Source: Candidatus Zymogenaceae bacterium (lineage in GTDB: Bacteria > Desulfobacterota > Zymogenia > Zymogenales > Zymogenaceae). From it: DNA of 64,000 nucleotides. Below the pieces are notes generated by a model. The model did not search any database, was not told the origin of the DNA, and saw only the letters and a list, made by a program, of their open reading frames with translations. The DNA lies in contig JAFGFE010000005.1 in NCBI GenBank assembly GCA_016931225.1, positions 1 through 64,000 of the forward strand, given 5' to 3'. Each line of letters begins with the position of its first letter. Position 1 is the first letter of the stretch. Position numbers and translations under genes: made by a program. Positions 54,749-63,920 of the stretch are shown piece after piece.

Positions 54749-55639
54749 ATGACTCATAATACCATTTCATGGGATACAACGCGGGGAATCATCACCCTAA
54801 AAGCGGGAGACCGTACGGAAAGGCTCATACTCCAGCGCCGGGGTTTTCTCCAGTCGTTTTTGGATGAAATTGAAAAAGCGGAGGGGAAAAACGCCGTCAC
54901 CATGACCCTTCGCTCCCTGCTGACGACCGTGGGCTCACCCAAGGCCGATACGGACAATCCCACCTACGGCCACGTCCGCGACGCAAACGACAAGACCATC
55001 TTGCCGATATCCACGGACGGTTCGACCATACCGGACCTCTTCCAGTGGGACGGGAAAACCCGGGACCTGATCGCCTTCGGAAACACCCCGTTTTCCATGC
55101 TGCCCCTGAGGTTCCTCCAGGCGTTCAAGGACGCCTCCATTTCCATCCTCACCGAGCACGGTGCCCGGGCCATATTAAACACCGTCACCCGCCGGGCGGG
55201 ATACGCGGTGGGGCAGCGGGCGTGTGAAAATTACAACTGGAACGACCTGGAAGGGGCCATGGCCTCCATGGACGGGGTGCTTTCCAACAGCTTTCCGTTC
55301 CTGGGGTGGGGAAGAACCCGGATCGCCACCAAAATGATGCCCGACGGCATGTATATGTTCTACCTGAAATGCTGGGACGCCTACGAGTCCGACGGCGTCA
55401 CATCGGACTCCCCGACATGTTTCCTGTTCCAGAAATATCTGGAGGGGCTCGGGGCCATGATCGCCGAGACATATATAGGCGACACAACGGAATCGAAAGA
55501 AGTCATGTGTTCCGCCGCCGGAGACGAATGCTGTGCGTTTGCCATCAAGCAGAAAAAAGTAGGCTCAGGCCCCCTCGACTGGAATGAACTGGAAGAACAG
55601 TGGCGGGAACTGGACAACCTGGCATTGAAGCCGGAATAG
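54749..55639 (+). CDS. V4R (4-vinyl reductase) domain protein
   Basis: 296 residues. The C-terminal region (about residues 130-280) is a V4R domain, with the YLEGLGAMIAETYIGD helix and the cysteine-bearing end VMCSAAGDECCAFAIK. The N-terminal 120 residues have no recognised domain. V4R domains bind small hydrophobic ligands in XylR-type regulators and in BchJ-like proteins, but no DNA-binding or ATPase domain is attached here. AAGGGAG lies nine bases before ATG 54749; the frame is open further upstream, past the promoter. Confidence 0.75.
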   Translation: MTHNTISWDTTRGIITLKAGDRTERLILQRRGFLQSFLDEIEKAEGKNAVTMTLRSLLTTVGSPKADTDNPTYGHVRDANDKTILPISTDGSTIPDLFQWDGKTRDLIAFGNTPFSMLPLRFLQAFKDASISILTEHGARAILNTVTRRAGYAVGQRACENYNWNDLEGAMASMDGVLSNSFPFLGWGRTRIATKMMPDGMYMFYLKCWDAYESDGVTSDSPTCFLFQKYLEGLGAMIAETYIGDTTESKEVMCSAAGDECCAFAIKQKKVGSGPLDWNELEEQWRELDNLALKPE

Positions 55640-55752
55640 CCGACGTCATCCGAAAGCCGAAAAAAACCCGACATCATCCATATATATACATCAAAGCGGT
55701 TTTCGGGCGTCCAATACGTTACCGGTTTCTTACATACATTTTGATTTATTTT

Positions 55753-55790
55753 CGGGACGACTCCTTCCTAACGGGATTCGTCCCGTTTTT
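55753..55790 (+). terminator. Rho-independent terminator after the V4R gene
   Basis: CGGGACGA and TCGTCCCG enclose a 17-base loop and are followed by five T. Confidence 0.8.
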
Positions 55791-56177
55791 CATGGTAATC
55801 CGTCAATCCTCCCTGCATGTTCCGTCCATTGTTCATCCGTCCGGCCGTCGATTCCATGAAAAATAACAGAATGTTTATTCTCCCTTTACATGTATCGGTT
55901 AGGGTATGCATGCTTAAAAAAGAACAATACATCCCACACTTGCCCTTTTCATACCTCATTTTTCTCATTGGGCGTCTTGAACCGCACTGGACCGGCGATA
56001 TGAGACGCCCGTTTTTTATCCCGACTCCGGAAAAAATACTGGTCATTATGCACCCCGCCATGCAATAATATAATAACGTGTGTATGTATCAACGGCTGAG
56101 GGAACCTCTTCCCGGACATTCGCACAATCACCATCCCAGCCACCATACTCCTCTTCTTTTATCTTTTATCTCATATC
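55791..56177. other. Intergenic leader of the CoA-transferase operon
   Basis: Nearly 400 bases without a convincing gene. The short open frames here have no ribosome site or family resemblance. I see no palindrome or riboswitch-like structure. The promoter of the CoA-transferase genes should be inside it. Confidence 0.35.
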
Positions 56178-57248
56178 ATGGGGCTTTCTATGGAAAAATT
56201 CATGGCAACGGACAAGCTCATGACCGCCTCCGAGGCGATCGAGCGTTTTGTGTCCGATGGAGACTCCTTCGTGTTCGCCAATTGCCTCTATTGTATGCCC
56301 CTGGCGCTGACACATGAATTGATACGCAAAAAGAAGCGGAACCTCATGTGTTTTCAACAGGGCGGTATCGAGGAAATAGACCAACTGGTGGAATCGGAGG
56401 TCATCGATCGGCTGGTACTGGCGTATAATTTCCGGTCCGGAGGCACACGCCTGGTATCACCCCTCGACCGAGCGATCAAGGAACGCGGCCTTTTGGTGGA
56501 AGAGATGACAAACCACACGCTGCTATCGATGATGAAGGCGGGCGCCATGGGCTATCCCTTCATTCCGGTCATGGGCGGCATACGGGTGACCGACGTGGTC
56601 AAACGGCGGGGCTTTCTCAAAAGCGACCGCTTCGCCGAAGTGGAGGACCCCTTTTCCGGAAAGCCGGTCCTCGTGGTCAAGGGATATAATCCCGACTTCG
56701 CACTGATTCATGTTCAGCGGGCCGACAGATCAGGCAACGGTCAGCTCTGGGGTGCGATGATCAACTCCAAGTGGGCGGCATTGGCGGCAAAGCGGGTTAT
56801 TCTCTCGACCGAGCAAATCGTCGACAGCGATGTCATCAAGTCGTCCCCTCACCTGACGATTGTTCCCGCCCATAAGGTGGCGGCGGTGGTTCATTCCCCC
56901 TGGGGCGCCCACCCATCGGAAGTAGCCGGCCATTATGACTACGATATGCTATTTCGGGTGTTGTTCTTCGCGTCCGCGTCATCGGCCGAAGGGCTTCTCG
57001 CCTGGATAGACGAGTGGATACACAATGTTTCCGACCGGGAGGCGTACATCGAACATTACAAGAGAAAATTCGGGTCGGACACCTTGAGGGAGCTGTTGCC
57101 GCAGCGTTTCGAGAGCACACCCGCCGATTACGGTTTTCCATTCACCCGGGTCTGGGACGAAAACGATTATTCAAACCAGCTTGGCATGAGCATGGACGAA
57201 TTCGTGGCAATGCTCGATGAGAAAGGAGTGCTGATCGATGGCGGTTAA
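56178..57248 (+). CDS. Family I CoA-transferase subunit A (glutaconate CoA-transferase alpha-like)
   Basis: 356 residues of the CoA-transferase fold: LMTASEAIERFVSDGDSFVF at the N-terminus and central VVKGYNPDFALIHVQRADRSG (a family hallmark). It pairs with the overlapping subunit B. Candidates are glutaconate CoA-transferase and the ring-opening hydrolase IpdAB of steroid degradation; the sequence does not decide. Starts at 56178, 56190 or 56202 are possible and none has a strong ribosome site. Confidence 0.85.
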   Translation: MGLSMEKFMATDKLMTASEAIERFVSDGDSFVFANCLYCMPLALTHELIRKKKRNLMCFQQGGIEEIDQLVESEVIDRLVLAYNFRSGGTRLVSPLDRAIKERGLLVEEMTNHTLLSMMKAGAMGYPFIPVMGGIRVTDVVKRRGFLKSDRFAEVEDPFSGKPVLVVKGYNPDFALIHVQRADRSGNGQLWGAMINSKWAALAAKRVILSTEQIVDSDVIKSSPHLTIVPAHKVAAVVHSPWGAHPSEVAGHYDYDMLFRVLFFASASSAEGLLAWIDEWIHNVSDREAYIEHYKRKFGSDTLRELLPQRFESTPADYGFPFTRVWDENDYSNQLGMSMDEFVAMLDEKGVLIDGG

Positions 57249-58077
57249 ATATACCATAGACGAGCTGATCGTTTCCCGGGCGTCAAAGGAGATCAGAGAC
57301 AGCGAGATGGTGGTGATCGGCCAGGGCATCCCCATGGCCGCGGGAGTACTGGCCCGAGCGACCCACGCCCCGAATTCCATCATTCTGACCGAGGCGGGGA
57401 TATACGGTATGGATCCCTTCAAGGTCCCGCTGCATATCGCCGATGTGAGCTGCACCAGGGGATTCACCTATTCCTGCGACATGGTAGACATCTTCACCAC
57501 CGTCGTAAACAGGGGATACGTCGATGTGACGTTCCTCGGGGTGGGGCAGATCGATAAATTCGGCAACATGAACAGCTCATATATCGGCGATCCCGATAAC
57601 TTCATCATCCGCATGATGGGAGCGGGCGGAGCGCCCGAGTTCGTGGGATATGCAAACAGGGCGGTGCTGACCATGCGGGGCGGAGAATTTGTTGAAAAGC
57701 TCGATTACTTCACCTCGCCCGGTTATGTGGAGGGCGGCACCTCCCGGTACGATGCGGGCATGCCCGAGGGATCGGGACCCGAGATTCTCATCACCACCAA
57801 GGGAGTCTTTCGATTCGACGACGATTCCAAGGAGATGTATCTTGCCGGACTCCATCCGAATATGACGGTGGAGGAGATAACGAAGGATATTCCCTGGGAC
57901 CTGAAGATTGCGGATTCACTGGAAACAACCCCGCTGCCCACGCCCGAGGAGCTCGACATCATCAGGCGGTTTGCTCCCGAGATCTCCATGGGAAGGAAGC
58001 TGCAGATTGAGACCATCGGCGCCCGGATCGGGCGATTGTTTGCGAAGATCGCCGAAGGACACGCGAACGACGAATGA
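57238..58077 (+). CDS. Family I CoA-transferase subunit B
   Basis: 279 residues. MVVIGQGIPMAAGVLARAT, ILTEAGIYGMDP (the glutamate in TEAG is at the family's catalytic or structural position) and FLGVGQIDKFGNMNSS are typical of the beta-like subunit. The start overlaps subunit A by 11 bases, so the two are translationally coupled. It is followed by the amidohydrolase-fold gene, same strand. Confidence 0.87.
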   Translation: MAVKYTIDELIVSRASKEIRDSEMVVIGQGIPMAAGVLARATHAPNSIILTEAGIYGMDPFKVPLHIADVSCTRGFTYSCDMVDIFTTVVNRGYVDVTFLGVGQIDKFGNMNSSYIGDPDNFIIRMMGAGGAPEFVGYANRAVLTMRGGEFVEKLDYFTSPGYVEGGTSRYDAGMPEGSGPEILITTKGVFRFDDDSKEMYLAGLHPNMTVEEITKDIPWDLKIADSLETTPLPTPEELDIIRRFAPEISMGRKLQIETIGARIGRLFAKIAEGHANDE

Positions 58078-58135
58078 TTTTCCGAGATCACATTCACAAC
58101 CTCGATCAGAAATCCAACGATACCGAGAGGAGACC

Positions 58136-59104
58136 ATGAGCAACTCATATAAAATCATCGATTCCCTGTGCTACATCCCTACAGAGGAGGTGGTCCTGGA
58201 TATGATCGCCTCCCTTCCCCCACAGATGGCCAGATACCTGAAAAACGTCTTCGGTCCCAGGGTGTCACCGATCCTGGGAGTAGAGGCCGATGAGCTCTTT
58301 CGCATGAAAAAGGAGTTGACCCAGGATGAACTCAAGGCCGCCCTCGCCCCGAAGATGAAGGTGTTGGCCACCGATCCCGAGACCTTTATCGCGAGCCTCG
58401 ACGAAATGGGCGTGGAGCGGGCGGTGATTTTCAATCTGGACGAGGAGACCCCCAGCGGCCTGGCGGGCCTTCCCAACGACTACTACGCGGACCTGGTTCG
58501 CCGCTTCCCGGATACATTCATCGGCGTGGCCGGTATAGATCCTCTCAAGGGGATGGACGCCTTCCGGGAAGTGCGGCGCTGTTACGACCTGGGTCTTCGG
58601 GGCATCGCCATGCGCCCGTTCATGTTCGGCATCCCGCCGCATCACGCGAAAATGTATCCCATATACGCCGCGTGTGTGGACCTGGATATTCCGGTCTGGT
58701 TTCACATGTCCATCAATTACTCCACCAATACCATGGAGGTGGAACGCCCCATATATCTGGACATCGTGGCCCAGGATTTTCCCGAGTTGAAGATCATCGC
58801 AGGACACGGCGGCTGGCCCTGGGTGGAGGAGATGGTCGCCGTCGCCTGGCGAAACGAGAACGTATATATTGATATCGCCTCCTACATCCCGAAATACATC
58901 GGCATGCCCGGAACCGGCTGGGAGCCGCTGCTTCGCTACGGCAACTCCATCCTCCAGGACCGGGTCCTGTTCGGCTCCACGTGGCTCTTTATGGGCATGA
59001 CCATCAAACAGCTGGCGGACGGGGTGATGGAATTGCCCCTGAAGGAGGAGGTAAAACACAAGTGGCTCTATCATAACGCGGCGAGACTCTTCGGACTTGC
59101 CTGA
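58136..59104 (+). CDS. Amidohydrolase-2 fold protein lacking the metal-binding residues
   Basis: 322-residue TIM-barrel protein of the amidohydrolase-2 family, with late family segments KIIAGHGGWPWVEEMV and YHNAARLFGL. The HxH metal motif normally after the first strand (I-D-x-H-x-H) reads IDSLCYIP, so both histidines are gone, and the late FGSD aspartate is FGSTW. Metal-dependent hydrolysis or decarboxylation is therefore doubtful. GAGAGGAG precedes ATG 58136. It lies right after the CoA-transferase genes and may act on, or bind, their product. Confidence 0.85.
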   Translation: MSNSYKIIDSLCYIPTEEVVLDMIASLPPQMARYLKNVFGPRVSPILGVEADELFRMKKELTQDELKAALAPKMKVLATDPETFIASLDEMGVERAVIFNLDEETPSGLAGLPNDYYADLVRRFPDTFIGVAGIDPLKGMDAFREVRRCYDLGLRGIAMRPFMFGIPPHHAKMYPIYAACVDLDIPVWFHMSINYSTNTMEVERPIYLDIVAQDFPELKIIAGHGGWPWVEEMVAVAWRNENVYIDIASYIPKYIGMPGTGWEPLLRYGNSILQDRVLFGSTWLFMGMTIKQLADGVMELPLKEEVKHKWLYHNAARLFGLA

Positions 59105-59250
59105 TATCATCCGCTGTACACGGCACATGCCGTGACGGGCGAGAAGGCGTGTCACCCGCCGGTGTCTCCGATACCGAGCGGGTGACATCGACCGTCGACG
59201 TCACGGCATACTTCTTTGATCGCCATTTCGGTCCTTTGTCGGTGTGATAT

Positions 59251-60564
59251 GTGCATCCACTGGAATTTCCTTGCTTTTTCACACAATTGCTGGTAGAAGA
59301 TATACGTTTGTCTCACGGAGAACCCGCCATCGACAGCTCTCGAGAAAAATCCTTCCTCTCCCCCGTACGGCTGCTGCTCCTCTCGATGGGGCTCTACGCC
59401 GTGCAGACGTTCTGGGGGTTTTCCATGGCCACCCTGCCGGTGCACCTGCTGGAAATCCTCGGATCCGAAACTCTAACCGGCATCGTCATCGCCGCCGCGG
59501 GTATCTTCGGCATGAGCATGCCGATCGTCGCCGGAGCGCTCTCCGACCGCATCTCCACCCCTTTTGGAAAGCGAAAGCCCTTTATCGTCTCGGGCTGGAT
59601 TGTCACGGTGACGATCCTCCTCATCATGCCGTCCGTCACATCGAAGGCGGCGGTCATCTTCCTGGCGCTGATTGTATACGCCGCCTTCTTCGTGGCGATG
59701 GGGCCCTACTTCGCCCTCCTGCCCGACCTGGCGCCCCCCCAGCAGCAGGGAACGGCCTCGGGCGTGATGTTTTTCGTGGGGGGCATCGGGGTCATCGCCT
59801 ATCTCTTTTTCGGAGGCCGGGCCTGGGAGGCAAACCACGCGTTCCCGTTCTTCTGGGCGGCGGGGTCAATCGTCTTCGCCGTCGCCGTCATGTGCGCCGG
59901 CACCCGGGAGCCGAAGCACCCGCCCGTCGTCCGAAAATCGGGAGACCTGATAAGACGCATCATGAGCGAGCGCCGGGCGGTCTCCTTCTACGGCGGCATG
60001 ATACTGTGGTGGAGCGGCATATGGATGGCGAATTACTTTTTCGTCATCGCCATGCGGGGTATGTTCGGGGTCACCGTCCGGGAGGCGGTGCTGGTGCAGT
60101 TTCTCTTTACCGTCTCATATGTCCTTTTCGCCCTGCCGATGGGCTACCTGGGCGTCAGGGCGGGCCAAAAGCGGCTGACCGTCGTGGGCCTCATGCTTTT
60201 GGCCCTGGTTCTCTTCATCACGGGCGTCGTCATGGATTTCCGCTCCGTCTACCCCCTGATGATTATAGCCGGCGCCGCATTCGCCATCATACTGGTGGTG
60301 GCGTATTCCTACTTCATCACCATCATCCCGCCGGAGAACACGGCCGGGTTCCTGGGCGTCTACATGGCGTGCCAGAACGGAGCCATCCTCATCGGCCCCG
60401 CCCTGGGGGGATACCTCGTCGAGACCTTCGGGCCGAGGAGCATGTATCCCTGCGCCGGAGTCCTGGTGCTTTTGGGTGTGATGTGTATCCTGAACATTCG
60501 AGAAAGACGGGGGGGCATCCCCGGGGTCGGCTCAAAACCGCGTGAATCCACCGCAACGCATTGA
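59251..60564 (+). CDS. Major facilitator superfamily transporter
   Basis: About twelve membrane segments. The loop ALSDRISTPFGKRKPFI is the MFS loop 2-3 motif; similar D-x-x-S-x-x-GKRKP loops occur in the sugar/GPH-like subgroup. It follows the CoA-transferase and amidohydrolase genes and probably imports their substrate. The GTG at 59251 has a weak ribosome site; a start somewhat further downstream is possible. Confidence 0.85.
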   Translation: MHPLEFPCFFTQLLVEDIRLSHGEPAIDSSREKSFLSPVRLLLLSMGLYAVQTFWGFSMATLPVHLLEILGSETLTGIVIAAAGIFGMSMPIVAGALSDRISTPFGKRKPFIVSGWIVTVTILLIMPSVTSKAAVIFLALIVYAAFFVAMGPYFALLPDLAPPQQQGTASGVMFFVGGIGVIAYLFFGGRAWEANHAFPFFWAAGSIVFAVAVMCAGTREPKHPPVVRKSGDLIRRIMSERRAVSFYGGMILWWSGIWMANYFFVIAMRGMFGVTVREAVLVQFLFTVSYVLFALPMGYLGVRAGQKRLTVVGLMLLALVLFITGVVMDFRSVYPLMIIAGAAFAIILVVAYSYFITIIPPENTAGFLGVYMACQNGAILIGPALGGYLVETFGPRSMYPCAGVLVLLGVMCILNIRERRGGIPGVGSKPRESTATH

Positions 60565-60748
60565 CCGGTGAGGATATCCCGAAGAAGACCGAACGTCCGC
60601 AGAGTCTACGGACGGCGGGACGGAACTGGTGCGGGAGACGGCGCCGCATGAGTCCGACAGGTAACCGCAAGACACGCGCCGCGCCTCATCGGATTCTTCC
60701 CTTTCCTGCGAGGAATCGACGACTCGGCAAACCGGTCGCCCCGACGGA

Positions 60749-61591
60749 TCACCGTCCCGAAACCGCCCGGTAGATGTATGCCAGAAGAAACAGGAGGAAA
60801 TTGACCGCAACGATGGCGCCGCCGCTGGGAAGTCTCAGATGATAGGACAGGAAAACGCCCCCCAGCACCGAGATGACGGCGACCACGGCGGAAAGGATCA
60901 AACACCTCGAAAACGTGCGGGAAAGCTGGAGGCTGGTGATGGCGGGGAGGATGACCAGGGACGATATCAACAGCAGCCCCACCACCCGCATCCCCACCAC
61001 CACGACGACGGCGGAGATCACCGTGAAGAAATAGTTGTAGAAACCCACCCGCACGCCCATGGTACGGGCCGACTCCTCATCGAACGTTACCGCGAAGAGG
61101 TCGTGATAGGCCGCCGCGATAAAACCGATCACCACCGCCGATACGACAATGGAGACCCAGAATTCGCCCATGCTGATGGAGAGGATGCTGCCGAAGAGAT
61201 AACTCATCAGGTCGACGTTGTATCCCCCGGCTACGCTTGCGATAATGAGACCCGCCGCCATCCCCACGGCGGACACGATGCCGATGGCGACGTCCGCGTG
61301 CATCTTCACCCGTTCCTGGAGCTTGAGGATGCCCACCGACGACAGCACCGTCACCACCAGCGCCCACCAGAAGGGCTGGGAGCTGAACAACAATCCCACC
61401 GCCACGCCGCCGAAGGCCACATGGGTCAGCCCGTGGCCGATGAGGGCGTAGCGGCGCAACACCAGGAAGACCCCCAGCACCCCCGAGGCCACACCCACGA
61501 ATATGCCCGTGAATATCGCCCGCTGGATGAATCCGTATTCGAGAAATGAAAACAGCTCCGGGAATCCTCCCGCGAAACCGAATGCATGCAT
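60749..61591 (-). CDS. znuB: Zinc ABC transporter permease ZnuB
   Basis: 280 residues with about eight membrane segments and the family's ALIGHGLTHVAFGGVAVGLL and MRVVGLLLISSLVILPA regions. It forms the membrane channel of the ZnuABC zinc importer. It is the last gene of the zur-znuA-znuC-znuB operon, 31 bases after znuC. Confidence 0.92.
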   Translation of the reverse strand: MHAFGFAGGFPELFSFLEYGFIQRAIFTGIFVGVASGVLGVFLVLRRYALIGHGLTHVAFGGVAVGLLFSSQPFWWALVVTVLSSVGILKLQERVKMHADVAIGIVSAVGMAAGLIIASVAGGYNVDLMSYLFGSILSISMGEFWVSIVVSAVVIGFIAAAYHDLFAVTFDEESARTMGVRVGFYNYFFTVISAVVVVVGMRVVGLLLISSLVILPAITSLQLSRTFSRCLILSAVVAVISVLGGVFLSYHLRLPSGGAIVAVNFLLFLLAYIYRAVSGR

Positions 61592-61622
61592 GAATCAGAT
61601 ACCTCGATAAGCCGCCGCGCGC

Positions 61623-62390
61623 TCAGTTGTCTATGTGTTGGTGGCAGATAATATGCTGAGAGCTCCCGAAGTATTCCCCCATGCTGGGAGACATGCAGAA
61701 CTGCCCGCCGTCGCCGAAAAACAACTGCGTCCTGTTGATAAAGAGTATCTTGTTGTTCTTGATACCCATCCCCGCGATGTCATGATTAATGAGGAATACC
61801 GCGGTCCCCGTTCGGTTCAATTCATCTATCACCCGAAAAAATCCCTCCCGCACCCCCGGCTCCACGGCGGAGGTCGGCTCATCGAGAAACAGGATATCCG
61901 GCGTACTCACCAGCGCCCGTGCCAGATACACCCGCTGAACCTGACCTCCGGAAAGCTCCCCGATGCGCTGCTTCATAATGTCGACGATACCGACCCGTTC
62001 GAACGCCTCCTCAACGCGCCTTCTATCCCGACCATCCAACCGACGGGGAAATTTCTTCTCCGAAAGGAGCCCCATCGCCACCACCTCCATGGCGGACGCG
62101 GGGAAAAACGGATCGAACCGGGAGACGGTTTGGGGCACATAGGCCACCCTCTCCCACCGCCGGAAGTGCTCGAGACGACGCCCAAGGAGAAAAACCTCCC
62201 CCTCCCGGGGTTTAATGATGCCCAGGGCCAACTTCATGAGGGTGGTCTTCCCCGATCCGTTGGGGCCGATAACCCAGAGGTAATCCCCCTGTTCAAGTGT
62301 GAAGGTGATCTCCTCCACTACCGGATGGGCGTTGTACCCGAAACTGACCCGGCGCATTTCCAGCACCGCATTGGACACACGTGTTTCCAT
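61623..62390 (-). CDS. znuC: Zinc ABC transporter ATPase ZnuC
   Basis: 255 residues. Walker A GPNGSGKTTL, signature LSGGQVQRVYLARAL and Walker B ILFLDEPTSAVE. Its ATG directly follows the znuA stop (TAAATG). It powers zinc import with ZnuB and ZnuA. Confidence 0.93.
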   Translation of the reverse strand: METRVSNAVLEMRRVSFGYNAHPVVEEITFTLEQGDYLWVIGPNGSGKTTLMKLALGIIKPREGEVFLLGRRLEHFRRWERVAYVPQTVSRFDPFFPASAMEVVAMGLLSEKKFPRRLDGRDRRRVEEAFERVGIVDIMKQRIGELSGGQVQRVYLARALVSTPDILFLDEPTSAVEPGVREGFFRVIDELNRTGTAVFLINHDIAGMGIKNNKILFINRTQLFFGDGGQFCMSPSMGEYFGSSQHIICHQHIDN

Positions 62391-63410
62391 TTATTCACAT
62401 CCCAAGATGAGTTTGAGACCCTTGAGGTTTTCCTGCATGATATCGATAAAGGTCACGCCGTTCTCCAACTGATCTTTGGAGACATTTCCCGCCGGATTCA
62501 GCGTAACGATCTCGACACCGGCTTCATCCCTGATGGTTCGCGCCACCTTCGCGTCGAGCATCGCATCGGCGACGATGTATTTTATATCATGTTGTCCAAT
62601 GTAATCCACCATTTCCGTCAATTCCCTGGGTGACGGCTCTACATTGTGAGCCGCCCCGTAGATCGCTCGATGGTTCAATCCGTACCGGTGAGCCAGGTAT
62701 CCGAAGGCGAAATGGCCAGCCGATACGAGATCTTTCCCGGGACACACCGTCAGGGTGTCCCGATACATCTGATCGAGGAGCTCGAGGGTGGATGTGTACC
62801 CGTCGGTCCGCTCCAGGTAGCTGCCCGCATGCTCCGAGTCGATCTGCAGGTATCCCCCCAAAATGTTGTCAACCTGTACTTTCGCGTTTTCGAAGTCCAG
62901 CCAGTAGTGGGGGTCGTATAACCCGTGATGGTGTTCCCCCTCGTCCGCATCAGGCGTATGGGTGTCATGATCGCCGTCGCCGTTCTGTTCATCGTGTGTG
63001 TGAGCTTCCATATCGGCGATTTCCATCAATACCGCCCCATCGGCGGCGTTCACCACCAGAAGCTTTTGATTCTCAATCCCCGCCAACACGTCCTCCACCC
63101 AGGGTTCCAGTCCCGCGCCGCTGTAGATAAACATATCCGCGGACTCGATGGTCTCGATGTGTTTCGGCGTCGGCTCGAATGAATGAGGCGAAAGCCCCGG
63201 CGGCGGCAGCAGCACCACATCCGCCTGCTCTCCGCCGACAATTCGGGCGAAATCATACAGAGGGAAGGAACTTGCAACCACGCTGATCGTCTCGGGTCCG
63301 TCGGCCTCCGGTGTCGCCGTATCGCCGCACGACGCCAGCGTGAGGGGTATCATGAACGCACAGATAACGCACAGTACATATATCGCTCTCGGCACCTTTC
63401 TCATGATCAT
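62391..63410 (-). CDS. znuA: Zinc ABC transporter substrate-binding lipoprotein ZnuA
   Basis: 339 residues. A signal peptide ends in the lipobox LASC, so the protein is lipid-anchored. The cluster A-1 binding fold has metal ligands including H of LSPHSFEPTP and a His/Asp-rich loop (residues about 135-165, with HTHDEQNGDGDH and EGEHHHGLYDPHYW) typical of zinc-specific members. AGGAGG precedes the ATG, which overlaps the zur stop (TAATG). Confidence 0.94.
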   Translation of the reverse strand: MIMRKVPRAIYVLCVICAFMIPLTLASCGDTATPEADGPETISVVASSFPLYDFARIVGGEQADVVLLPPPGLSPHSFEPTPKHIETIESADMFIYSGAGLEPWVEDVLAGIENQKLLVVNAADGAVLMEIADMEAHTHDEQNGDGDHDTHTPDADEGEHHHGLYDPHYWLDFENAKVQVDNILGGYLQIDSEHAGSYLERTDGYTSTLELLDQMYRDTLTVCPGKDLVSAGHFAFGYLAHRYGLNHRAIYGAAHNVEPSPRELTEMVDYIGQHDIKYIVADAMLDAKVARTIRDEAGVEIVTLNPAGNVSKDQLENGVTFIDIMQENLKGLKLILGCE

Positions 63411-63826
63411 TATTCCTCCTGTTCAACGCACCCGGAACAGCCGGGGCAGACTCCCCGAAGCGTCAGGTGCTCTTCTTCCACAAGAAATCCGTCGTCCGGC
63501 ACATCCACCCGGGGAAGACGGATATCCTTCATGCAGGTGATGACGCCGCACACCCGGCAGTAAAAATGCGGGTGCTCTTCCTCCCCCCGATTGACAGCGT
63601 ACCGCGCCACATCGTCCATTCCCACCAAGCGATGGGCCACATCGTGCGAGACGAAGGCATTGAGGATTCGATAGACAGATGCCGGATCCATGCTGTCGGT
63701 CCCCAGAAGCCGGATGATCTCCCCCCCGGTGCGGGGATGCTTGGATTCGATAAGAATTTCAAGCACCTTCACCCTTCCCAGGGTCCGCTTCAATCCCCTC
63801 TTTTTCAGAATCAGCGCGGGATTCAT
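63410..63826 (-). CDS. zur: FUR-family regulator, Zur-like
   Basis: 138 residues: a winged helix-turn-helix (LKRTLGRVKVLEILIES, ASVYRILNAF) and a C-terminal dimerisation domain with two CxxC zinc sites (CRVCG and CPGC) and the HPHFYC metal site. It is the first gene of the znu operon, overlapping znuA. Control by zinc is inferred from the neighbours. No classical Zur box is visible upstream. Confidence 0.88.
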   Translation of the reverse strand: MNPALILKKRGLKRTLGRVKVLEILIESKHPRTGGEIIRLLGTDSMDPASVYRILNAFVSHDVAHRLVGMDDVARYAVNRGEEEHPHFYCRVCGVITCMKDIRLPRVDVPDDGFLVEEEHLTLRGVCPGCSGCVEQEE

Positions 63827-63920
63827 CCCCTTTCCCCCTTCCTTAGTTCTTTCGCCCTTCTTTATTCCTTTCGCACCCTCCCCCCCTTTATCCTCATCCT
63901 CCCCTCTTCCCCCTCCCGTT
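63827..63920. repeat. Homopurine/homopyrimidine tract upstream of zur
   Basis: About 95 bases that are almost all C/T on the plus strand (A/G on the zur sense strand), with many CCCTT and CCTCC units. The zur leader transcript would be purine-rich and carry several Shine-Dalgarno-like GGAGG strings. No gene lies in it. Confidence 0.5.
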
